Of a stretch of DNA of 20,071 nt, positions 1-9,782 are shown in pieces. The translations under genes and the position numbers were made by a program. Source of the stretch: Reticulitermes lucifugus (lineage: Eukaryota > Arthropoda > Insecta > Blattodea > Rhinotermitidae); contig JAKCWW010008137.1 of NCBI GenBank assembly GCA_026260175.1, positions 1 to 20,071 on the forward strand. The letters run 5' to 3'. How positions within the stretch are numbered: position 1 is the stretch's first letter; the number at the start of each line of letters is the position of its first letter. The notes below the pieces were generated by a model that had not been told where the DNA came from, ran no database searches, and saw only the letters and a program-made list of their open reading frames with translations.

Positions 1-62
1 ACGAAACGAGGAGGCCCAGGCCCAGGCCCATATAGGGCTGTCGAGCCATAGGAAAAAAAAAA
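1..62 (+). mobile_element. 3' end of a SINE, cut by the window edge
   Basis: The first 62 bases resemble the last 50 bases of the SINE at 671-923. Both read AACGAGG or AATGAGG, then GGCCCA, then AGGG followed by CGAGCC, and end in an A-rich run. Here the A tract is at 51-61. A short CCCAGG expansion (about three units, 13-30) is inserted relative to the other copy. The tRNA-like head lies outside the window. It is a non-coding retroposon tail in + orientation. The family match is seen in the sequence; the family name is unknown to me. Confidence 0.7.
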
Positions 63-655
63 TAACACATTAAAGCTGGTAAATTCATGCGATTGCCTAC
101 TCCGTAGTTCTTTTTACATACAGCCTATAATACAGGTGTGGTGATATCAATCATTAATTTAAATACTAGTTAAATAGCCTTATCTTTATGCAGTACTGGA
201 AAATGCAAGTGGCGCACAGATACAAAGTTTATTCTAATGGTATACAATTTTGTCGTTTCTTAGACACGCTGCCATTCCCTAGATGAATTAAAAAGAATGT
301 GGAACATTCACGGAATGGTAACTGACACGAAAAATCGAAATAATCTGAGGAAAACCTCTCCTAGTACAAATTTGTCTGCCAAAAATCCCACATATGCGAC
401 GAACCCAGGAGTGCGTGGTGTTGATTCAGCGACTAACCACTTTCTAGGTCACGGCCGTATAACAAATGTACTTCAGTGCTTTTTCTCTACTTCATCTTCG
501 TTTGGAAATATTCGGAGACTTTCCGATTGCTGTGTCTCAGCTTGTGCTATTAGTTGCTGAGCCTGTAAAAGACGAAGTGTTGATAGTCATAATTCCTCGT
601 TTGGAAAATTTCTACTGCATTTCCTGTCAACGCGATAGGATTATCATTGACCTGG
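63..655. other. Non-coding stretch, nothing recognised
   Basis: AT-rich sequence between two SINE copies. It contains an 87-codon open frame (297-560) and the start of a 128-codon frame (466-852). The second frame runs straight into the SINE, so it is not a conserved gene. Neither translation shows a recognisable domain, a splice-supported extension or a signal peptide. Confidence 0.6.
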
Positions 656-938
656 CTTGGTATACGCCGATCCCAGTAACCGCGTGGTCTAAGGCGGGGT
701 CTGTGGCTTCTCGCTTGCTGGGATTGCGGGTTCGAATCCCGCCGGGTTCATGGACGTCTGTCTCTTACAAGTGTTGTGTGTTGTCAGGTAGAGGTCTCTG
801 CGAGGGGCCAATCACTCGTCCACAGGAGTCCTACCGAGTGTGGTGTGTCTGAGTGTGATTGCGGAACCTCAACAATGAGGCGGTTTAGGCCCACTAGGGT
901 TTTCGAGCCGTGAAAAAAGAAACCTTGATATACGCTGA
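656..938 (+). mobile_element. tRNA-derived SINE with 15-bp target-site duplications
   Basis: The element body is 671-923 (253 bp). It starts with a tRNA-like head containing box A (TGGTCTAAGG) and a perfect box B (GGTTCGAATCC), continues into an unrelated body, and ends in CGAGCCGTGAAAAAAGAAACC. It is flanked by CTTGGTATACGCCGA (656-670) and CTTGATATACGCTGA (924-938), a 15-bp direct repeat with two transition differences. That is the footprint of LINE-assisted, target-primed insertion. The head, tail and flanking repeats are seen directly; mobilisation by a partner LINE is inferred from SINE biology. The preserved box B and near-perfect duplications suggest it is younger than the other SINEs here. 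Confidence 0.88.
685..739 (+). promoter_or_regulatory. Internal RNA polymerase III promoter of the SINE (box A and box B)
   Basis: Box A-like TGGTCTAAGG lies at 685-694 and box B GGTTCGAATCC at 729-739. Their spacing of about 35 bp between the boxes is normal for tRNA genes and tRNA-derived SINEs. Box B matches the consensus fully; box A is recognisable but imperfect. This does not look like a functional tRNA gene, because the head lacks a clean acceptor stem closing on both sides and runs into SINE body sequence. Confidence 0.7.
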
Positions 939-2282
939 GGGGTAAATTAATAACTGCTACACAAAGCATTTTGCCTCTTCCTTGACCTCAGTGTTTTCGG
1001 TACTGCATAAGCCCTTTTTCTTGAAAGACTGACTTACACCGCTTTGCCCTAAAACGATTTATTTATTGCCTTAAATAACATAACTCTAATCAGCCAACAT
1101 GACGGAATAAAGTTGTGAACAATTATCTCACACCGAGTTTCAACAAAATTTCTTTCACAGTTCACAGCAGATATGAGCGGCCTCTTTGTGACCTTAGAAG
1201 CCTTACAAGGTTCTCTTATGAACTAATGTGACTGAAAATAGAAATTTATCTACAGCGTTTAATGAAGCTTTCCCATTTCGGATTTTAGTAAACGTTATAT
1301 TATGAAATATATTGTGTTGATTTATGGCCAATAAAACAGGCTGTGGTCTGATCGGTATGGCTAAGACCAAAATGGTCTATTAAATTTCTGCATAAATGTC
1401 TTTAGAAAGTTACACGAAGACATAAAAGAAAAGTTATTTTATGCCCCTACGTAAAATGGTATCTATTCTGAATCAGCAAAGATAAAAGTCGGAATTGCTT
1501 GACAACTTTCTGTGAATGACTTCGATTTCGAATTTCAAACAATCCTGTCCAAAGGTTTGTACATTGATATTGCCACAGACGGAGAGACGGGCAGGCAGAA
1601 AGGCAAACAAATAGACATGAGCCGCATTTATATTTTATGTTTTACAAAGAAAGCACAAAACGCTCACTTAGCCAACTCGCTATCATCAGAATGAATCTCA
1701 GGTTTCCTTCTACGAATAATAAGACATATGCAGTGTTTCGAGTCAAATGAGAGCTGGGAGGGCGACTGTGAACTGTTAAACTGGACATTAAAGTGCGATG
1801 GCTTGATTTAGGGTAAAGGTTCGTTTCGTGGTTGGAATCAGGGAGGATTGTCATAAAAATTGAAAACATTGCATTAAGTTTTAGTTATTTTACAATTATA
1901 TATCAAAGGCTGATTTCTGATAAATTTTACAACGTAGGAAGGCTATTTCAGTAACGGGGATGGATGTGAAAGAAGTCGATGCTGTCCTGTTTTAAATAAT
2001 AGGGTAATATAAGCTTACAAAGAAAACTGAAAAGTGCAGAGATCTGGTTCACTTAAAGGAGGAATGGAAAACTTGCAAGAAACAACAAAGTACAAAGCTA
2101 AGTGAAGTGTACTTCAAGTGGTCCATGTGAGCTCTTTCTGTAACGGCAGTGTAATTCTGTGAAAATCCTGCTAACCATGTCTCTATGCACTTGCTTTATG
2201 GTGTGTAAATTCGACTCTTCGTAGATTCAGTGTTATTTTGCCTACAGGCGACATGCTTCACGGAAGCAAAGCGGGTTAAATC
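939..2282. other. Non-coding stretch, nothing recognised
   Basis: AT-rich DNA with stop codons in all frames. The only open frames are about 60-75 codons (1512-1694 plus, 1642-1869 minus), with no domain similarity I can recognise. I saw no clear inverted repeat, minisatellite or transposon end. Confidence 0.55.
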
Positions 2283-2582
2283 AGGTGGTAAATAGGTAAA
2301 GGTGATGTTGTCCGTGTGCAGGTTACGAAGGCATATGGAGGAGTAGACTTGTAGCTCTACTCATTCTTAATCTCGGTACTAGGTAGAGGCGATTGGTCAG
2401 CGACTTTACCCCCGGGGAAGAACCCCAGATGCCCATTGAATAGGAGGCTGCTTGAGCACTGTCTGGAAGTTTTGAAGAATAGAAAAACCTTTTTTTACTC
2501 TGCCTGGAATTGCACCACGATTTCTCGGTTACCTAGTCCATACACTAAACACTATAGAGACTGAGATACCAGACTCTATACC
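2283..2582 (-). mobile_element. Diverged tRNA-derived SINE, family 2 copy 1
   Basis: Read on the minus strand, this starts with a degenerate tRNA-like head. Box A-like TATCTCAGTCTC is at 2557-2568 and box B-like GGTGCAATTCC lies within 2503-2516. A body containing CCCCGGGGGTAAAG follows, and the element ends in a TATGCCTTCGTAAC...CACCTTTACC tail near 2283-2340. The tail and central segments align with 15190-15510 and 17345-17645: a shared TCTCGGTACT-like block, a GATAGGAGGCTG-like block and a GTCTGGA block. It is heavily mutated, so it is old and unlikely to be active. I see no target-site duplication. Confidence 0.75.
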
Positions 2583-4139
2583 AGAAAATTGAATGCACCA
2601 TCACGAAAAATTCATTTGTCATTACGATATTAATCAGATCAGTTTTTCCCAACCTGCAGGCTGAGAACTTCTGGGAGGCCTCAGAATTAATGCAAGGTGT
2701 CCGCGAATCTGTGTGGGCAAAAGTTGATCTTTATTGAGATCCAACAATATATGCAGGGCGAATAATGGAATTTGTGTCGATGGTTGTATATTATCGATGC
2801 TTCTTTGTGACAAGTAAGATTTTATTTGGCCTTTTGGAACGAAATATGAGCTGCTCATTTGCCGAGACGCCCCTCTGAGTGTGAGTCGTCTGAGTTGCTT
2901 GTTCTCAGACTTATTGAGGTGTTAAATTTTCCCTATCATTGACAGCATTTATTTATTTGGATCAAGAGTCTCTCTTTAATCTCAACTCTTTTTATTATTT
3001 AATATAGTGAAATGTTTTGTGTTTTAGAATAGTCTTTTCTGAATGTTACTGAATTCGAGTATTATTCTCGCTCAGATTCTTTGTTTCTTATCGGAAATGC
3101 ATACTGGTCCATTAATTTACACAGAAAAGGTTTTCTCCGTCAATTGTTAAGACTATCCTAGCTAGGACACTCAAAGGAACAGTTGGAATAGTCCAGAATT
3201 ATTTTGCATTACTTGCTGATGTTTAGTGCTGCATCTGGCATTCTTCGCTGATATTTTCAGCTACTCGTAAATGGACTTAGATCTTCAGGGAAACTCCGTA
3301 AACAAGTTCCTATTTCTGTATAATACATAAACTGTGATAAATAAATTAAATGTATGGTCTTATAGATTAAGTTAATCCAACTAACTACTAAAATGTCGCG
3401 TACTTCAGATATTTTAAAAACATCAAAACTGCCGCTATAAGAAAGACTAAAGGTGACATAAGTGACACCTCGCAAACGCTCCAGGTACGGCTGTGCGAGA
3501 ATCTTCCGGTTTATGAGTCAAGTTATGACAGGATTAGAAACATTCTTGCGAATATCGATAACACTGTAATCCCGGAATTAACACCTTAATAAAACTTCCC
3601 CTGACAATAATTTACAACCAATCTTCACACAAAAGCACCTGGCCAGCTTCTGGCTGCATACACTTTCCGAGTACTCAGAACTGTATGATTAAGCTGTAAA
3701 GTGCCTGATGACCTTTACTGCAATATACGTATCTGAAAGAAGATGTTTGTTTGCATTTGTTCCATTTAAATCTACTTATCGAAACAACCTACTGTACAAC
3801 TATATCTAAGTCGAAACTCTCATCGCTTAAACCAGGCTTCCAAATTCTAAAATTCTGAAACAACACCAGCCGTCTTACTGATAGACACAGCACAATGAAG
3901 AAGCAGAACTACATTCTGTATTCTTAATAAACAACACGCCTCACATATTTTTAAATGTATGTAGACACATTTAAAAAAACTGTTAAGGCATTCATAGCAG
4001 TCTTTTGTAGTCATGTATTTTTAAACCAACAAGTAATAATAGTACAACTGCTATAATATTGGTGTCCGCGTAATTTTTTGATTTTAAGAAAAGGGGTCTC
4101 GGCAAAGGTAGTGACTAACAACACTCATATATTTTCAAG
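2583..4139. other. Non-coding stretch, nothing recognised
   Basis: AT-rich DNA without a convincing coding region. The open frames at 2634-2858 and 3257-3475 (minus) are short; the first overlaps only unique-looking sequence and shows no motif. I saw no repeat, transposon terminus or RNA-like structure. Confidence 0.5.
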
Positions 4140-4270
4140 AATCAGCGCTGTAGCTTGGAGTTGGTCCTATGTGAATAAGACCATGACAATCTATTAAAAT
4201 GTCTGGCCGCTCCAGGGATTGGAATTGAACCTTCCGAGATATAAACACATATCCTTCGCCCGAAAATTAA
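4140..4270 (-). mobile_element. Possible decayed tRNA-derived SINE head
   Basis: On the minus strand, around 4200-4240, the sequence GGTTCAATTCCAATCCC resembles a tRNA box B (GGTTCRANTCC). About 30 bases of tRNA-like sequence precede it, and CTGGAGCGGCCAGAC follows. No convincing box A, poly-A tail or target-site duplication was found, and it does not align clearly with the other SINEs in the window. It may be a fragment of a third SINE family or a chance match. Confidence 0.35.
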
Positions 4271-4525
4271 GGATCGGAATCCTTTATATCTATACGTTCA
4301 GTGACATTCATGTGTAAGAAAACGAACGCAAAAGAAATTCATTTAAAAATTAAAATAAAGACAAACTCTTGCTACAAACACGACGCGAAGAACGGAAGGA
4401 CCTGCTGCACATTCCGATTGCCTTTATTCCTCTCAACGTAATTAATTATTCTTGATATTTATCACAATTATTGAAGTTTCAAGTCATCTAGAATATTACG
4501 CTGTGTTGTTGGGTGAGTATTTAGA

Positions 4526-4626
4526 ATGTTTCGGAGATGATACTGCTTTCATCGTCAGGGTGCAGCCAGTGTTCTTGGACTGATTTGCGCAGAAGATGAA
4601 GGTACTGCAATAATCCGAAACGTCGG
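4526..4626. repeat. Two inverted copies of a CTGANGA...CCGAAAC motif
   Basis: The minus strand at about 4526-4554 reads CCTGACGATG, then CAGTATCATC, then TCCGAAAC. The plus strand at about 4589-4626 reads CAGAAGATGAAGG, then a short spacer, then ATCCGAAACGTCGG. The two halves form an imperfect inverted repeat, with the GAAAC ends pointing outward. In the minus copy, GATGA and TCATC can pair as a small internal stem. The same motif occurs at 5609-5643 and 6915-6944. It is probably transposon-derived; the family is not identified. Confidence 0.6.
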
Positions 4627-5135
4627 AACAAGACACGGCGTCACACCCTTAATAACTTGAATCTTCAGCAACCCTACTGTCAGAAACTCAAATTTCACTT
4701 CGTAGTTTTTATCACTGATGTCAAAATGTACAAGTTTGTTTGCTGCTCGCTGTTGCTCAGAATGGATTCTCCCTTTTTATTCTAGGTGTAAGACGTCAAA
4801 CTAACTAAGGCACGATATTTTGTAGTTAAAATTTACTGATATTTCTTATTTAGGCTCATATAAAATCATAGGCATTCCATTTGCCCTTTCCTTCTTGGAT
4901 TCTTATTTCCACACGTGAAATTTCTAGCCCATTGCGTAATTTATAATTTTATTATTTATTTTTATTGTTTATTTCACCAAGAAAATGTTTATAGCTTTGA
5001 ATAACGAACTGGAAAATGCCTGGTACGAGATGGTTCTAGCTTAGTTGAAGGACTCTCTCAGGAATTGTATGGAGGAACAAAGGAAAGACCACAGAAATCA
5101 TATATCAGGAGAGTCGGTGTAACGTCTGAAATTCT
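4627..5135. other. Non-coding stretch, nothing recognised
   Basis: AT-rich sequence with a TTTATTATTTATTTTTATTG low-complexity patch near 4945-4975. No coding frame or mobile-element end was seen. Confidence 0.5.
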
Positions 5136-5210
5136 AACTGGTCGCTGCCGAATAAAGTCAGTTGGTAGCTGCCGGATACAAGCCAGTTGGTCGCTGCCAA
5201 ATAAAAGTCA
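5136..5210 (+). repeat. Minisatellite, three 25-bp units
   Basis: Three consecutive 25-bp units lie at 5136-5160, 5161-5185 and 5186-5210. Each contains TGGTCGCTGCC or TGGTAGCTGCC, then an A-rich stretch, then a terminal GTCA or GCCA. The units differ from each other at a few positions, so the array is not very recent. Because 25 is not a multiple of three, it cannot encode a repeated peptide in one frame. There are no spacers, so it is not a CRISPR array. Confidence 0.85.
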
Positions 5211-5481
5211 GGAAAGTTAACCAGCGAGTTGTATTTCTCACTGTGTCGACATTCATCTTTTGAAACTACAAATATATTTTTGAAAAATAATTGCATCCTA
5301 GATATTACATTTCGCAGTCAGAAATTATTTTTATTCGAAATTTCTTTACGTCGAAATTTTAAAATTAAATTTAAAAGTAAAATTAGGCAGAGGTATATTT
5401 TCCGTTACATACTAACCATTTTTAAGATAATCACTATTTTGAAATATGAAAAGCTTTGCCTTCAGCTTCACGCAAAACAGA

Positions 5482-5772
5482 CATTTCATTTGATTGAGAA
5501 CCACTTGTCTTTTGGAATTTGTTTATCGTCTTTAATGTGAATATAAAATACAGACTGGAGAGTGATTGAGACTAGCTTGATCAATAGAACCCATCTGAGT
5601 AGGCATCGCCTGAAGACGGAAGAAGAGCCATGTCCCGAAACGTAGTGAATTTTATATTTTTATATTTTATATTTTATATTCACATTAAAGACGATGGACA
5701 AAGTCCAAAAGACAAGCGGTTCTCAATGTTATATACCATCGTCAGAACCTTTTAGAATTCATTTCATTTGAT
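5482..5772. mobile_element. Foldback element with 58-bp inverted arms and a 13-bp flanking repeat
   Basis: Arm 1 (5493-5550) is the reverse complement of arm 2 (5670-5727) at 54 of 58 positions. The 119-bp loop carries CCTGAAGACGG...CCCGAAACGTAG (5609-5643), then a TTTTATA-rich tract (5648-5680). A perfect 13-bp direct repeat, CATTTCATTTGAT, flanks the unit (5482-5494 and 5760-5772), consistent with a target-site duplication. The right side has a 32-nt unpaired tail (5728-5759) between arm 2 and the repeat; the left side has none. No protein is encoded, so any mobility would depend on another element. The structure is seen directly; its origin is inferred. Confidence 0.75.
5609..5643 (+). other. 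CTGAAGA...CGAAAC motif in the foldback loop
   Basis: CTGAAGA (5610-5616) is followed 20 nt later by GAAAC (5637-5641). The CTGANGA and GAAA boxes are the two invariant core strands of hammerhead ribozymes, and such ribozymes are known in Penelope-like elements. Here I cannot find a well-paired stem II or a valid cleavage triplet with pairing stem I, so ribozyme activity is only a possibility. An AT-rich repeat follows the motif, as it does at 6915-6944. Confidence 0.4.
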
Positions 5773-6910
5773 GGATGTAAACAACATTATATTATTCAGC
5801 GCAGGCCTGCAATACTAAATTTAATCTAATTCAACTCATTGCTTTCACAGACGAAACGGGCTAGTCTATACGACCTTTAACTCAACTTACGCAGTTTATG
5901 TAGGCCTAGCTAAGGTAACAAAAAGAAAACGGTGCATTTAAGGTCAGATAATAGACTTAAGGTTCCCAAAACTGCTATCAAAACATCATCATAAATCTGG
6001 ATGAATTTGATAGCATAATGCGTCTGCCATGACAGGCAGTTCCCCATCAAGCCTTCAATTCTTGTCGCTGTCATGCTATTGCTGCTAGGTCCAAAGTAAT
6101 TTGTCAAAGTCATGTCGTAAGCTACCGAAGGTTCACAACTAACTCACTTCCATCGATTTTGAATTAACTTGCTTTTTCGCAATATAGAAGAAAAGTGAGA
6201 CGGAGACACAGAACTAAAAGAAAATAAAGAAGGAAAAGGAGAGAAAATATTCTCCTTTCAGTTGTTTCCAGAATGGGTCTGAAAGTCGACGTACTCTACA
6301 CTGCGTCGTGCCTTCTCGTCATATAAGAAGTTGTATAGGAAATGGATGAAGAAGTGACCTAGAAATGAGATCTTGCCTGTACGGAATTGTCATTACTACT
6401 CCCTCTGGGTTCAGTTTCTTTAACAAAACTCAATTTAATTTCAGAATTGTTAAAATGTAACGTACGTTTTGTCATTCTGAAACGCAAAACGCGGTAAGAG
6501 ATATGCAGCAGTGCGGGTAAGCCCAAGGTGTAAAGAAAAGAGTGCTAGAAGATATCGAGTATTGAAGGAATGGGGAATGGATCAACATGTAGAGGACCGT
6601 TAAAAGTATTTGTTGGATCAACTACAAGTAACCAAATAATTAACCACATAAATAAATAACTACATAAATCAACGTAGAAGACCCTCTTGAGAAGCTAGGA
6701 GTTGCTTAGGTAGTCAAAATATTTTCCACGACTTAGGGAACCCGAATGTTTATTACCGTGTTAACAGTAGACATATGTACTCTACCTGTCACGAGTAAGA
6801 TAGATCCAGTTTACACCTTCACATCTGGCTTGTTTAGGACTGACTGTACTTAGTACCTACTAACTGCACATAAGGCAGTAATCATACATTTATATTATAT
6901 TATTACATAG
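5773..6910. other. Non-coding stretch, nothing recognised
   Basis: No coding, RNA or repeat feature was recognised. The minus-strand open frame at 5910-6113 (67 codons) has no recognisable motif. A short AAATAAATAACTACATAAAT-like low-complexity patch lies near 6635-6670. Confidence 0.5.
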
Positions 6911-6914
6911 TGCA

Positions 6915-6944
6915 TGTTTCGGCCGTCCTCAGCCGTCTTCAGGA
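6915..6944 (-). other. Isolated CTGAAGA...CCGAAAC motif, minus strand
   Basis: The minus strand reads CCTGAAGACGG, then CTGAGGA, then CGGCCGAAACATG. CGGC and GCCG can pair as a 4-bp stem directly between the two boxes, making this the best-folded of the four motif copies in the window. On the minus strand it is followed by a TATA-rich tract (6880-6905 on the plus strand), like the copy at 5609-5643. It is probably the remnant of a transposable element terminus. No flanking inverted arms were found. Confidence 0.5.
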
Positions 6945-7728
6945 AGTGTTTTTAAAGAAAAAGGAATGTTTCGATTTGGAAATTATATAATTTTGACCAT
7001 TAGATCTGTGGATCTGGAAATCTTTAGTACTCGAACAATAAGATCACTAATATATACATGAAAACCTTAGTTCCCAATGGATGGTTTGAATATATATTCT
7101 CTGCCTAATTTTGTGTGAAATATCTGGAAAAAATATTCACGCGGTAGGGTAGAAATCCAACGAATGTCTGTCTAGTTAATTACAGATACTATCCTTTATA
7201 CAATTGCTTTTATTCCTGTTGAGGCATGTGCATTCAAAACATTGACATCAACCCAGCAACACCTTAATAATTAAAACCACTCTAATCTCTCAGAAGCTTA
7301 TACGATTCCCTCGCGTACAGAAATCCCTGTCAATAAGTGATGATTCTCAGACCTTATGCCATAGAAAAATGTTAAAATGTCTGCTCTTTCAGTCCCACAA
7401 TTGCCCCACGTCCATTCCTATATGCCAATAAAATGTAACTGACGGTTTAAAATTCTACTCTTTTTTATGAACCTGATATTCAAAGTTCCATACCTCTTGT
7501 CCATTTTCTGTTGCATACGTCGTTCTAAAATTGCCGCGCCTTCCTAAGGCGATGTGTAACATTTCGCAACATTCTGTTGTATACAATACGGAGTTCTTAG
7601 CCCTCATCAAGCCCCAAACTGTAGGGTCGCACATATCTTTATCTGCACGCGACTGCTTTTTCAATATATTCGGAACTGATCACAGCATCTGGAAGCCGTG
7701 TTTTCCATCCGCAACTTGAGGATGTGCC
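6945..7728. other. Non-coding stretch, nothing recognised
   Basis: AT-rich sequence. Overlapping open frames on both strands at 7455-7719 arise from a less AT-rich patch and have no recognisable motif. No transposon terminus was identified. Confidence 0.5.
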
Positions 7729-7830
7729 ATGACGTGGTGACAGGTACCCACTTAACATTGAAGTACTACGACACATGTTATGACGTGGTGACAGGTACCC
7801 ACTTAACATTGAAGTACTACGACACATGTT
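7729..7830 (+). repeat. Perfect 51-bp tandem duplication
   Basis: The 51-bp unit at 7729-7779 is repeated without change at 7780-7830. Each unit contains ATGACGTGGTGACAGG and ends in CGACACATGTT. Perfect identity in otherwise decayed DNA implies a recent event. The unit is 17 codons long, so the 61-codon plus frame (7698-7883) stays open and repeats a 17-residue block (DVVTGTHLTLKYYDTC plus one residue). The minus frame (7639-7863) also stays open. Neither frame looks like a known protein, so this is more likely a minisatellite seed than a coding repeat. Confidence 0.9.
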
Positions 7831-7899
7831 CCAACAAAGAAAACAACGAAGAAGAGTCGGCAATAATTTACTACTTTAAATAATGTGATATTCGTGTAT

Positions 7900-8110
7900 T
7901 AGCGCATTTTTTCGAATAAAAAAACCTTCTAGCCAAAAGGGGTTGATTTTCAGGCGCGTTCGAAGAAATGCGAAAAGCGACTATTAGCTTCGTCATGTCT
8001 GCCTTTCCGTCTGTCCTTCCGTCCGTTTGTCCGCATTAAACAACTCGGCTCCCAATGGACCGATTTTCATGAAATTTGAGATTTGAATATTTTTCGAAAA
8101 CATCTTGAGG
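7900..8110 (+). mobile_element. Transposon-like debris with a TCCG/CTGTC-rich tract
   Basis: A pyrimidine-rich run built from CCGTCTGTCC, TTCCGTCCG and TTTGTCCGC (8001-8033) is followed by AACTCGGCTCCCAATGGACC and GATTTTCATGAAATTTGAG (8041-8080). From memory, this arrangement (imperfect GTCCGTCTGTCC repeat, then a block resembling ATGGACCGATTTTCATGAAATTT) recurs in dispersed repeats of many arthropods. I could not find termini or duplications, so the extent and superfamily are unknown. Confidence 0.4.
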
Positions 8111-8299
8111 AAAATGAAGTTTTATTAAAATGTGACAAGAATAACGGATACTTTACATGAGACCTATGTCTATTTATGATAGTATCTTGCTGGATTCTTC
8201 TTAGAATGAAAAAATATTTAGACAAAGTTGTAGAGAAGATCAAAACACACATTTTATACTCAAAAACGTTTTCTGAAAATCGTTCCATTTATGATATAA

Positions 8300-8603
8300 T
8301 GTGGAAAAATATGGTAGCGCCAGAAAAGCCACAGATGACAATATAAAGTTGCGCATGCGCTTTGCGTGCTGGATAACTAAGGTTACAGACACACACTTGG
8401 AATATGTAATACTTACTGCTTTTCCACGGCAACAATGGTTACGCAAACGGGCCTCAATGTTACGTTATACGTACATTGCCTGTCTTGTTCACTTTTGTAG
8501 TAAACACGAATTTCCCGGATTCTATAGAACACAAATTTTCATTACAATATTCACTAGAGTCGAGTACCAGAACCACAAACTAAGCCAGAAGAAATCCATA
8601 TAA
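8300..8603 (+). mobile_element. 100-codon open frame, probably inside a dispersed repeat
   Basis: This plus-strand frame (100 codons) contains IKLRMRFACWITKVTDTHLE and AFPRQQWLRKRASMLRYTY. From memory, closely similar peptides recur among hypothetical proteins predicted in insect genomes, notably cockroach, which points to a high-copy repeat rather than a gene. The nucleotide sequence from 8345 to 8475 is richer in CpG than its surroundings (for example GCGCATGCGC at 8351-8360). There is no domain, signal peptide or convincing initiation context. I treat it as repeat-derived and probably not translated; the repeat boundaries are not visible. Confidence 0.4.
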
Positions 8604-9782
8604 CGCCGCACTTTTGACACCCAAATAATTTGTTTAGGTTAGGCTTAGTAACCAACACGCTCTATTAATTTCTTTTCCTCAATGCGATGTACATTCTTCT
8701 TCAGCTCCAATCTCTCCCAGTTGATCACCATAAGAATATATTTTGAAGACGCAGTTTACGAGGCTACTCATTTCTCACTTTTCCAGCCTCTTTTGTATTC
8801 AGTTCCCTCTTCACCGAATGCTCTCCTCAGCATATTTTCTCCAACAGTACCGACTTGTACATATGTCTTGCCCTCAGAAATGTAGATAACGCTTCAAATA
8901 GAAAGTGTACTGGAGATAGAAGTATAAATTTTCTCAGACGTGATGATATACATTTACCAATCTGCACGGCCTCACCTAACAGGAGGCATTAATATTGTTA
9001 AATTTTGCTCTTGATCGAGCTGAAATATGGCAGAGAAATTACAGAGGGAAACTATAGAGATTTTTCTTCTTTTATTTGAATAATTACACACTTTATTGAT
9101 AACATTTTGAAACAGATACAAGGATCTCATCGGGATTAATAGCTCACATGGTATCAATACATTTTGCATGAACCTTTTACAGAGATCAGATGAATGTGTA
9201 TTTAATTGAAAAATCGATTTAGGTTTACGTTGTCCCGATAAAGATAGGGAAATTTCATGCCATAACTTCCAGCACAGAATCTAGAACACAAAATGTAATG
9301 TTTAGCTTCTAAGATGAAGCAAGCTTATGAAGTAGCAACTAAACACGATGTACATACTTTGCGTTTTTTGCAAGGAAAGTGTAAATATGCATTCACAGAT
9401 AAAATTGTTAGACGGTTTACAGGAAAAACTATTATAGAGTCAGGGTCCCTTTCTTCAATAAAGTGTGGTATATTTTAAGGCGAAGAATTGCGAGCCATAT
9501 ATCTTACAGTTTATGGCGAGTCTCGTGATCATGTATTTGATTTAATGGATTCTAGTTCAAAATGTAAAGACGCATGCTCTTTATTGTCTCAGAATCAGGA
9601 AAGGGAAATTGCACGAACAAGAAAAAACCTATCTTTTATGTATTTTTTCTACAGATCGAGGAGGTACGAAACATACAATTTATTTCACAATTGAATAAGT
9701 CGTCTAGGAAAATTATGACTCAATAAAAATCTAAAGAAGAATCTGCAGCATTGAAACTGATAAAGTTGAAATAATTTTCGAA
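8604..9782. other. Non-coding stretch, nothing recognised
   Basis: AT-rich DNA. Short frames at 8682-8885, 8972-9169 and 9488-9694 lack recognisable motifs. Two adjacent TTAGG units at 8634-8643 match the insect telomere repeat but are too few to mean anything. Confidence 0.5.

Noticed and set aside
671-745. A functional tRNA gene
   Set aside because: Box A and box B are present, but the sequence is the head of a 253-bp SINE with target-site duplications, and I see no clean acceptor stem or anticodon arm.
466-852. 128-codon open frame, the longest in the window
   Set aside because: It runs from unique sequence through the tRNA-like head and into the SINE body, so its length comes from the repeat and not from a gene.
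5136-5210. CRISPR-like array
   Set aside because: Three head-to-tail 25-bp units without spacers in an insect-like genome are a minisatellite.
5609-5643. Complete, active hammerhead ribozyme
   Set aside because: The two core boxes are present, but the base after the only possible GU is G, which is not a cleavable H position, and no stem I pairing is visible.
8634-8643. Interstitial telomeric repeat (TTAGG)n
   Set aside because: Only two units, expected by chance in 20 kb of AT-rich DNA.
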